Part shown: positions 13,201-25,200 of the stretch, piece after piece | Position numbering within the stretch: the first letter of the stretch is position 1 | Layout of the letters: each line of letters opens with the position of its first letter | From: Lytechinus variegatus | Lineage: Eukaryota; Echinodermata; Echinoidea; Temnopleuroida; Toxopneustidae | Assembly (NCBI RefSeq): GCF_018143015.1 | Contig: NC_054741.1 | Span: 61,005,197 to 61,069,196, forward strand | Reading direction: 5' to 3' | DNA: 64,000 nt | Position numbers and translations under genes: made by a program | Notes under the pieces: model-generated | What the model was told of the DNA's origin: nothing | Databases searched by the model: none | The model's input: the letters and a program-made list of their open reading frames with translations, nothing else

Positions 13201-16200
13201 ATTACACATACCCTCAAACTCGAACTTTACATAAAACATGCATGGGAGGTGTTATTGTTTTTGCACTAACTGCAGCAAATATATTGACTTTGCTTTTTTC
13301 TTGCATAATCATCATCTCCAATCAATAAGAGTAAAATAGTAGAGAAAATACTGGATAAGGATAGAAGAATGACAAACAATCTTGGCTGCAGTGGCTTATC
13401 TGTAAACTCTGTTAAGAGTAAAACCAAGAATGATAAAAAGGATAGTCACTTAACCATAAAAACTTTGTCGTTTGTCAGAAGGGAAAAATATATTCCAACA
13501 ACTAAAAAAAGTTGCCAAAGATCTTTGCCATTTACAGAAGCATGTTTCCAATTCTGAGCACTCTACCCCCTTCCCCTTGCCCCTCAGGTATGCATTTGGG
13601 TAGATACCAACTCATGGTTAAGTATTTAGAACAGAAAAGCTTTCTGTAAATTTATTCCTAATCCATGGCAAGTTAATGATTATAAATTTTTTACCATATT
13701 TTCCTGCAATACAATACAAACATTCTGGCTTGATGCTTTCTCACACGGAAAGAGTTATGGATCAAGTGTTTGTTTTTTATCAGTTGGCATGCAACATGCT
13801 CTAAAGTCAGAGGTTTCCCATCAAGTACATAAATGTTTATGATGATGAACACCAGGCCACAAGCACCGATGGGGGTGGGGGATACTCAGAGGGTTGAGTG
13901 TGCCCTTTTTTGGTACCAAGTTGCACATTGTTTCATCCTTTTACAATAAATGTCCTTGTTTGGAGGATGTTAAAGAAATAGGTCCTTTTCTGGGTGATGG
14001 GCTATTTCTGTATATTTTAAACATGAAAACTTGATCTGTTTGGGAGTGAGAGCCGTCTACAAATTTCTCCAAAAGTTTTTGTGTCTCCCATTTATTCAAA
14101 TCCTGGTTCCACCTCTGACATCAGTGTTGACATAATTCATCCTGGTGAATACATTCCTATTCAAGTACCATGACGTTCCACTTATGATAATGACTACACT
14201 CTAAGGCCATGTTCACATGGCACTGAGGAATAGCTTCAGTTGATATTCCACTTATAATGACCACACTCTAAGGCCATGTTCAGATGGCAGTGAGAAACAG
14301 GTCTAGTTCAACAAAATCACAAAGTGTGATGTAGCCTTCGATTCCATACACCGCTATTTATCAAATATAGGTATACTTAGTGAGTAAAAAGAATCTTGAC
14401 ACACCCAAAATGATTATTTCATCACTATAAAATGCCATGTAACTAAAATCCTCAGGTAAATTGGTTTGGTTTTGAACATAGAAAATGCTAGTTAGAATTC
14501 ACTGTTCACACCGTAAATTAAATACCAGTATTCATATTTGATATCAGATCAGACTGTGATATTTCAAAAGTTAAGAAGCACAACGGTAAAATCAGTTTGG
14601 AAAAATGTCTAAATAAATGAGCTTTATATGTAAACAATGTTGATCAAATACAAATGTAATCATTAAATATTGCACATTCCTCATGGAAATGAATGTGGAA
14701 AAAGATCAAATGATTTAGGAAATGTAATTTTTTCCCTATATTCTCACCGGAAGGATGAAGTTTCTTAGTGGAGGCAGAGACGTCGTCATTTCATCTATCC
14801 AAGTCTCCAACATCTCTACGGTGTCACTGTTGAACTCCGTCATCGCTGGAACAAATAAATCACAACATAGTGAGCTATTGATATAGTGTGAACTGGACAA
14901 GAGAAAAAGAACAAAGATCATTAAATTTCCAAACCCAATATATAAAAACTTTGCCTTCCCCTACCTACCCTCTTTCTTGAAGAAAGATTGCTTATTTGTT
15001 TACAGGGGAGGATCCATGATTTAATAGGAGGGGAGGGGGCACTTTTAGAGAAAAGAAAAAAAAAAGACTCCTGGTGAGCATTTTCATTTGAAAAAAAGTC
15101 CCTTACAGGGGGTGGGGGAATGTACAGTGCCGCCTCTGCCCTCCCCCTCTCTGGATCCATGCCTGCTTAATGGTGTATATATCCTACCCACATCACATAG
15201 CTGAACTTAATAGATACCGAGCAGTATACAGTCCTTAAATGCACTGAGCAACTGAAAGGGCAGCTCGAGCTAAAGCTGGAGAAATAATGATTAATGATTG
15301 TACACTTTGGATTACTTGTCATGACCATAACTCTTTCAACCTTCCTACATGTATAAACGATTATCATTGTAAAGCTGATTAAATAAAGCACTGGTCAGTG
15401 GCATAATAGGCGGGGGGGGGGGAGGCTGCCCCCCTGGCAGATTTCACCGGGAAAATGAAAAAAAAAAGGGGACAAAAAAAAGAAAAGCGAGGGAAAAAGG
15501 AAGGGAAAGGGAAAGTAGGTTAGGAAAGGAGGAAAAGGAGGGGAAAAGGGAAGGGAAAATGGAAAAGAGAACAAAGAAGAGGGAGGAAATAGGGACGAAA
15601 GGTTCGAGAAAGGACAAATCATTTGATATAGGCCTATGTAATGCAATAGCATAATGGGAAATAAATTAAAAGATGACAAAATGGCAAACAATAGCGGGAA
15701 AAATGAAGGTAGAATGGAATTTGTCAAAAGCTAAATTGGAAAACAAAGAAAAGTGACAAGAAAAAAAAACTTAATAACATGACCGGGCTGCCGAGGATAG
15801 AAAATAAAGAGCGGGAAGAAAGATGGACTGCATACAACATTGTGCTATAAGCTTGCTAAATATTATGTAAATAAGCTACCGGGGCTTTGCCCCAGACCCC
15901 ACTATAACGCCCCCCTGGAGGGACCTTTCCCACATTAAGCTTTACGTTCAATCACTGGCGTACAGGCCCGGGGGGGTCTTGGTTCCACACCCAAGAGAAA
16001 ATAAAAGAAATTATAGGAGACAACATAGGAAACAATGAAATGTGTTATATGGGTATCTATCACATAATCAAAATTTAATTTCAATAGGCATTTTTTTCCA
16101 GCTCGCTTTGCTCCCTAGCGACTTTTTACAAATTTTCCCACATTGCTATATTTTACCCCCTCAAAATATTTGGTTCAACTGGGTTGAATAAATGTGTTGA

Positions 16201-19200
16201 GTAAAAGCTATACTCTGTATATACCCTCGATTTGATTAAAAATAGCGGCAGTCTGCGAGGTTTAAATGGCATTGATATCAAGAAGTTCCGGAGGCTCCAG
16301 ATGGACCCCAACCGCATAGCACTGCTGTATATGAGTATGGAAGGGTTGGCCATGGTCCCCAAAAGTTCTACAACCAAGAAAAAAAGGAGGAAAGAACAGC
16401 AAAGGAAAAGCGTAGGAAATGATTTTATTTACTAAATATAACGTCCAAAATATCTCAAAGTTAAATTCTCATGAAGATGTGATTTTTATTCTCGCTCGCC
16501 TCGCTCACTCCGGACTTATATTAAGCAGCTTTTTAGCACATGCGCCATACTGCGCCTCTCATTTTTTTACTCTTCACACTACTGCCGCAAAGAATCTTCT
16601 TCACAGTGGCATACTAACCACAAAAAAAGAATGGAAAGACAGAAAAGTGAAATATATTATTCTCTGGATATCATGTCAAAATCTATCACAAAATTGGATT
16701 TTTTGTATTAAAAAAGTCAAAATTTTTGCTCGCACACAACTTTTTATTTAAAGATAAATTCTGCCTGATACGCAATGTTTGGCCCTCTCAAAATTGTCAC
16801 CTCATTACACCATTACGCCTGTTCATACCATGAGATGACCGGGAAATTTGTGTCTCTTGCCCCCCCCCCTGGCCACCGACCCCTGTTACGCTGCTGGCAC
16901 TGGTTTACATTGACTTGGACTACAAGCAGCTGGCCTACTTCTCGGATATTCTAATACCACACAGACTAAAATCTGTTTGGTCTTTGGTCTAATTGCTGTT
17001 CAGTCTACACTACATTCGGCCTAATACCCACTTAGTCTAATTCTCATTTGGTCATTTGCCCAGCTGGTCTAATTTTCACCCAGTCATTTGCCCAGTACAT
17101 ATTAGGCTACTTCTTTTACTTTGTGAAATGAATATCTGGTTCATGAACAGTTCATCTAGCAATATTGATGAAGCGGTATTGGAAAAAGCAGATATCAGAT
17201 GAGATGGGTATGGCCTAACCAAAAAATAGACAAAATAGTGAATAGGCTAAATGACGATGAGATTATGATAAGTAGACCAACTAAGAGTAGAAAAGAAAAA
17301 AGAATGCGTGAGGGATTGCATGAAATGGAAAGTAGATGAAGCAAGTGTTGACAGATAGGCAATTTACAGAAGCACTTACCCAGCTGATTCTTGGAAGCTA
17401 AACTCTTAGGAGTGGCAATGTTGGAACCTGCATCTTGAAGAATGCATTGAATCTGAAACGATGAAAGCAGCATCGGTATAAAGTCCACCGCACTCAACCA
17501 GTTTATGACTGTTCTGTGACTGAGTGAGTGGAGAAGAATTGCAAGGTAGTCATAAGCCTTGACAATGCACACCTTGCGATCCGACTACCCTGCTGTCTGC
17601 GACTAACGCCATAGCAACTGAGAAAATTACGCTTATTACTGCGTGTTGCATATCATGTACGCGTCGAGACTCTGCTGTCTGATTGGATGGAAGTTGGAAT
17701 GAGCTTGCGATCCAGTTGTAAGGATTCAACATGTCAAATCCTTGCATGATGTCTCTGACCGGTCTGCGACTCTCAAGCTGACAAGAGCTGTGACGTCACA
17801 TTTCCCCTCACTCAGTCGCAGACCAGTCGGGTCGTAAGGTGTGCAGAGGCCTTAAGAATGCATGATGGTATGAACATGTGTTGAGGAGGCATGCTTTTAA
17901 GGAGAAGGGCTTTTGAGGTTGATGTGGACCGTTCATGGAGAAACGGATGACCAAAGAAGATGTGGAAGAAGAAAGTGGAGAAAAATAGGAGGGTTGGGCT
18001 GAGGATGGAGGATTAACTGAATAAGCCAGTTCGTAGTTCTATTCTGCGCATGATGAGAAGATTCTGCGTATGATTAGAAGGACATTTGTACCAAAGTGAT
18101 ATGGTGGTTTACTATTTAATGAGATAAGAACCAACTTTGATGTCTTGATTATTCATACATTCTTTTGAATTGTGATTTTTTATTAGATCCACAAACAGCA
18201 ACAATGCGTCCACTAGCGACTGGTATTTCACAGTTGGCCAAGCACATTGTTTTAACAACAAGCTATTTGATTCAAAGTAGAAATGCAACATAGAGTGTTC
18301 ATTGGTGTGCTATTCTAGTCACCTGGGGAGCGTTTCATCAACATTTTTGTCCAACAAGTTGTCAGATCTGACAATTTTTCTGGATTTTGATTGGCTGAGA
18401 AGCACTGTTACTTTGGTAACTGTCGGATAAAATGTCTGACAAGTCCTTTCATGAAAGGCTCCCCAGGTCTATTCAATTTTCTTCATCCTGCTATGTAAGG
18501 GCCTGATAATGTACCCTCTAAAATGCTCAATTGTATATCTCGCTCAATTGCACCCCCTTTGACTTATATCATTAATCAGTCTATACTTTCAAGCACTGTC
18601 CCTAGTCAATGGAAGTTAGCGAGAGTTACACCAATTTTTAAAGGAGGTAGTAAATCATGTTTTGATAACTATCGTCCGATTTCCGTTATTTCAGTCTTGG
18701 GCAAAGTTATGGAAAAAGTAGTACACGACCAATTGATGCATTTTATAACTAAAAATAATATTCTAACTCCGTTTCAATCCGGCTTTAGACCCAAACACTC
18801 AACGCAAACTGCATTGATAAATGTAACTGATCAATGGCTTTCTTCAATTGACAAAGGGGAATTAACTGGCTTGGTTATGATTGATCTAAAAAAGGCCTTC
18901 GACACGGTGGACCATTCGATCCTGTTGGATAAAATGAAAATGTATGGATTTGACCATCACACCACTGAATGGTTTCAGAATTATTTATTTCAAAGACAAC
19001 AGTTTACGTGTATTAATGGTATATCATCTCTTACAAGGCAGGTAAACTGCGGTGTGCCACAAGGCTCATTGTTAGGGCCCGTATTATTCTCATTATATAT
19101 AAATGACCTACCTGATAAATTACACTGTAAAGTGTCTCTCTACGCGGACGATACATGTATATTTTATTCTTCAAAAAATCCCGAAGTCATAAATAATAAG

Positions 19201-22200
19201 CTGAATGAAGATTTATCGATTATTTCATCTTGGCTAAAAGATAACAAATTAATCATTAACACCACAAAATGTGAAACCATGTTTATTGGTTCAGCCCAGA
19301 GGCTTAAGAAAAATGAAACCGAACTTAATAAATGCAAAGTATGTATTGATGACTGTGAAATAAAAAGAGTTCGTGTTTGTAAATATTTAGGCATATATAT
19401 TGACGAGTCTCTACTCTGGAACGATCATGTCCAGTCTCTATGTAAAAAAGTTATAAAAAGCCTATATCTCCTTAGAAGAATTCGTTACTACATTGATAAA
19501 AAAACTGCTCTCTTATATTACAAAAGTATCATCCAGTCTCAATTTGATTACTGTAGCACGGTTTGGGGTAACACGGGTAAAAACAATTCTAAACAACTCC
19601 AAATTTTGCAAAATAGGTCCCTTCGATCTGTTCTTAAAGTGGACCATATGTATCCCACTAAAGTATTATATAACACCCTAAAACTTGATAATCTTGAAGA
19701 CCGTAGATCAAAACAGTTGGCTCTTTCTATGTATCGTGCCGTCTACAAACTTGCTCCTGATTATATTTGCAATACATTTTCCATTCGTAACACACCCTAT
19801 AATACCAGATCTGGAAAAACCCAATTAAGGTTAACGCATCCAAAGACGAATTATGGTAAAAGATGCTTCGTCTACCGAGGTGCCCAAATATGGAACTCTA
19901 TTGAAAAGAAAATCCCTCCTTGTATCACTATACATTCCTTTAAAACACATCTTAAAAACATGCTCATCCTGATTATTGATGTTAAAAGCTCCTGCATCAT
20001 CCCCCCCCCCCTCATTTCAATCCCTTAGCCCCTGCTTGAGTTTAGTTTATCTTTAAGTTATTTCTCTATTGTTTTACATTTATTCCTTGCTTTTAGTCCC
20101 CCTATTGTTTTTATATATATTTTGCTTTTATTATCATATTGTATTTTGTTTCTTTCGCCTTTTATTGTATGTTCTTATGATTTATGTCATATGATTTTGT
20201 GTTTTTGTAATTATCATGTTTGATTGTTTATTGTACATTTTTATTGTTGTGTGTATGGACCCCTACGAAAAACAGCATGTGCTGATAGGGTGTTCCATCC
20301 CACAAGTGGTAAATAAATAAATTAAAAAAAAAAAATGCTCACATAATATCTTGCTTTGAAATCTGCCTATCAAAACGAAAGAAATGAAAGGTCATTTGAC
20401 CAAAATTGACCATGAAGTAACTACGAACTGGTATATTGTATAAGGTAAAGGTTGTTGAAGGGAGTGTGAGGGTTTTTTTTTCAAACTTTGGACAACTGAC
20501 TGAGTGTTGTAGTTGTTATGAGGGTAAAAGTGGCAGTGCTAAAAAAGGTGCTTGAATGACTGAAATAACTTTGTTCTGCTAAAAAATGCACAATTCTAAA
20601 TGGACACACAAATATCATGAGATGGCGCTAGACTAAAAAGGTATAAACAAGAAAGGGTTCTGGTTTCTTTAGAAGTAGGCTCCCATGTGTTTGGAATAGA
20701 AAAAGACCCATCTTTTACACAAAAGGAGTGACATTATTGTGATAATTGGTGATGTTAGGTGGAATGGTGAATATATATCACTTATTATAATAAATATTAT
20801 TCAAATGGAGGTATGCTCATAAGGCTGTCCAAGCCAAAACTTCTTTTAGTTGGTAGATCAACCATTAACGCTTTCCACTTAAACAAAAATTAATAGAGCA
20901 AAAACATAATGTAAGTGACACTAATCATTGTAAATTCATCACTGTGAATCTGACTTAAATGAATGCATATTCAAGCAAAAAATTAGAATAAAAATGAAAA
21001 GTTAATGGCTTCTAAATTGATGAGATAAAACTTGAATTCCATCAGGCAACCTCATTTTCCTTATACTGAAGAGTAGTTGGACTATGTGCGAGAGTATAAT
21101 TTAACTCCAAATCACAATCACTGTAAAAGGAAATTACTCAAAATTTAAATCTCCATTTCAAAAAATTAATTTGTATCCATTTGTCCTTTTTTATTGTTAA
21201 GCACTTACAGATTAATTACTATCAATATAAGCACTATATAAGCTAAAAAGAAATATATATTTAATTAATTACCTCCTCTAGCTGTAGATTTGTCGCTTCT
21301 AAATTTGATTCCAGCACAAACTCTCTTGCAAGCCTGTGAGAGAGAAAAATAAAAACAAAAATACTAGAAATTGAGAAGAGTAGCAAAAAGGGAAGAAAAA
21401 CATAAATCTATGGCAGTATAACAAGAATTGCTGTGCATTCACCAATGCTCGCATGTGTTCTGCTACAAAAGAGGGGGTGAAATAACTGGTGAAAATGGGA
21501 AGTCAAGCAAGCAGTAGAGAGGGAGAGCGAGAGAGATATATATATATATATATATATATAAAGGGGGGGGGGTGAAGGGTCGCATTTAGAACGAGAAAGA
21601 AAGGAAAGAATTTAAAGTACACTGGTAAAAGGCAGAGCAAGAAACCAAACATATTGTACATATATAGCAAAAGTTTACATATTTCTATTTGTTATCGATT
21701 CCTTACCCTATCTGTGAGGAAAGTTCATCTGTGGCCCCAAGAGCTTCAAAGACTTGATCATTCTTTGGCCTCCTGTCCCCAGCTATCGTAACAGATGTAC
21801 CTAGCACAAATCAAAATGAAATCAAGAATAAACTGATCAATACCACTTCGTACAAAATCATTATTGCAGCATCAGTACAGGACTGAACCACTTCCCAGAT
21901 CACTTCTATCAAGTTCTACATAAACAATATTTTGTTTCTATCCTGGCTAAGAAGGTGCATCTAACCAGTCTTCCACAAACCAGTCATCTGTCTCCTGTCC
22001 CTCTTATTTATTCATCTTCATCCTGTATGCGTGGGGAGCATTCATCTTCCATAAGCCCCAAGAGCCTCAAAGTCATAGTCATTACCAAAGTCATAGTAAG
22101 TCATTAACTGTATTATTAAAGGGGAAGTTCACCTTGACAAAAAGTTTATTGTAAAAAAAGCAGAAAAAGTGATAAAAAATATTGCCGAAGGTTTGAGAAA

Positions 22201-25200
22201 AATTCATCAAAAGTTATTAGAATTTCAATTATTTGATTTGTGACGTCATATCCGAGCAGCATTCCTACATAGCGAATGGTAAAAATCAATGAAATGTCAT
22301 TTTCTCAGAAAATTGAAAATGGTTTTCACTGTACCTTTTGTATATCAATAGATCATTTCACACCTGATCATGAATAGGAAACAAAATTAAGTCATCAGGA
22401 ACCATACAAAATTTGAAATTCATGCATTTTATATTTATACATAACACATGGAGCAGCTGCTCGTTTATGACGTCACAATTCCAAAACTTTGAACTCTAAT
22501 AACTTTCTTACTCTTAACAGATTTTCCTCAAACCTTCAATATTTTTTTACAATTTTTGGGGCTATTTTTACAACAAAGTTTTCTTCAGGGTGAACTTCCC
22601 CTTTAATACTCAAGGGAATAACCCTTTTCTCATGCACTACCATTGACAACCATCACTCCACACTCAAACAAAAGAAACACTTCTAAAAGAAAACCATTTC
22701 ATCTTTGCACTTTTTTCTTTTACTTTTGAAGAAATGGTTTATGGAATATGATATGAATCAAAATCACCTAAGAGTTTAAAGAAACCATTAAGAAAAATCT
22801 ATTTTCTGCATCCTGTTGTTAAGAAACAGCATGGTTACATTTGAAATGATATGAACATACATGTAGGCTATATGTAATTTCATAGAGAGGAATAACACTT
22901 GTAATTGATCCTAAAGTGATTGTACAAATAACTACCAGTTATATTTAAAATCCTGAAAATATTAGAGAACCCCCCCCCCCCACAAATCTTGTTCCCACAC
23001 ATATATTAATTTTGATAAATAGATCTTTCATTTACTTATCTATCTATTCATTCATTCATTTATTTATTCATTTATTTATCTATTTATTTATTCATTTATT
23101 TATTTATATATTTATTCATTTATTTATTTATCTATTTATTTATTTATTTGATTGATTGATTTTATTCATATATATACATCATTTTCAACATTACATGATA
23201 TTCATATTAATATAATCATTTATATTATATATATACATGATTGGAGCATCTTAAGCTCTATGAGCTTGATAATGATGTTCCATGAGAAAAAAAAATACAA
23301 AGATACATAATTATACATTGGCTTAAATAATATATTCAATGATGCAAACATCAACAAAGAGTAAAAAGAAGAGCGAGAGAGTTAGAGTGAGGGGTGATAG
23401 GAACAGAGTGGGAAAGAAAGAACTGAATAGAAAGAGAGAAACATGAAGAGAGTTTTAACAAGATATATAACAAGTCATCATGTTTGATAACAAAGACTTA
23501 TTTACTTATTTATTTATTTACTTATTTATTTATTTTCTATCTATCTTTCTATCTATCTATCTATCTATTTGTTTAACTAATGTATGTGATGTTATTATTT
23601 ACCGTATTTACTTATTCATTCATTCATTTATTTGTATCCATTCATCCATCCGTCCATCCATCCACCCACCCATCCATCCATCCATCCACCCACCCACTCA
23701 CCCACCCATCCATCCATCCAAATGCACACCCACCCATCTACCCACTGATCCATCCATCCACCCATCCATCCACCCATCCACCCACCAATCCATCCACCCA
23801 CCCATCCATCCATCCATCCACCCACCAACCAATCCATCCACCCAACAACCAACCCATCCATCCATCGATCCATCCATCCATCCACCCACCCACCCACCAA
23901 CCCACCCACCCATCCATCCATCCATCCACCCACCCATCCATCCATCTAAAATTACAAAAAAATCAAAGTTAAGAGATAAAGGAAAATAAAATTGGGAACA
24001 AATCAAAGTGGAGTTTGAGAAAAGATGAATAAATAATAAGAATGTTATGAGCATTTGAAACTTGAGACCACCAATAGTAGACATCATCCCATTGGCAATG
24101 CGACCAACATATATGTGTGATGTCAGAATTTTATAAATCCCCAATTACTTAATAAGTTACATATTGTCACTTTTATCAAGTCTATCCATAGATCAAAAAA
24201 TTTTATAAAATATATAATGGACAAAAAGTTTGTAATATCATTAGAATGACCAAACATATATGCTTTTGTTTATATTTTCAAATTTCAATGTACAAGGGGA
24301 GAGTTGTACTTCTGTGACATCATTATTCTTGATTGCATTGCCAATGGGAGCATCTCCATAACAGCATTAGTGATTTCGACATTCAAATGCTCATAACTTT
24401 CTTACTGTATTTCCAATTACTCTAAAAATTTCATTTATTTGTTTGATTTGTCTGTTTTCATACTTGTAAGCTAACTTGTTCCAAGGTATTCAATCTCCTT
24501 CAATCTCCTTTTCTCCTGAAGATTGATTATATACAATATGTACATGTACTCACCCTTATCACCAGTTCTTGTATAGATTTTAGGTACTTTACTCTCTGAC
24601 CTTTTGTCAGTTGATGATCCACTATCACAAGAAAAAAAATATATTGAGAAGAAAAAAATTAGGATCTTACTTGTGAAGCTGCGAGGCTTGATGCACTAGC
24701 AGATCCGGAGGGGGGGGGGGGGGGGTGGGGCATGGCGCCCCCCCCCCCTTTTGAGAGGCATAATCAAAATTTGTAATGCAAAAATGCTGTTTAAACAGAA
24801 GTTTGCCTCCTGCCCCCTTTTGAAAGTAAAGACATTTTTTAATTTTTTTTTTATTTCTATTTGTGTTTGCTTGTCAATTTTTTCCTCAGGAAAATGTGCC
24901 CCCCCCCCCCCTGGAAACTTCTCGATCTGCACCTGGCTTGATGGATTGTGTTGGGCAAGGAAAATGATTTAAAATAGGAAAAAAAATCTTCAAATTAATA
25001 ATGCATGTGCTCTTCAACAATAATTTAGGCCCACTTGTAGGCTATCCATTAATTCTTTCTGATTTTAAAGCTGCAAGTAATTTTTTTCAAGATTTTTTCT
25101 TACAGTAGCGGTGCTCGCTCGAGTGGAAACTTTTGTTGATATTCATTAGTGTAATTTACTTTCAAGAAACTATTGAATACCAATAGCACAAAATGTAGCA

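Larger units (their letters stand above)
18026..20432 (+). mobile_element. TIR element (MITE) interrupted by a smaller MITE and a LINE
   Basis: Ends with inverted CCAGTTCGTAGTT/AACTACGAACTGG. The same roughly 440 bp sequence occurs uninterrupted on the opposite strand at 56421-56864. Aligning the two shows two insertions here: a 140 bp MITE (18325-18464) and a 1.8 kb LINE fragment (18501-20335). The element sits in MMAB intron 4. No transposase is encoded. Confidence 0.85.

Noticed and set aside
15395-15727. 110-codon minus-strand ORF rich in Phe, Pro, Ser and Leu
   Set aside because: Translation of a polypurine tract in a G-rich repeat.
23480-24144. Long ORFs encoding His/Pro/Ile/Ser or Trp/Gly/Asp/Met repeats
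   Set aside because: They are translations of a tetranucleotide satellite in several frames on both strands.
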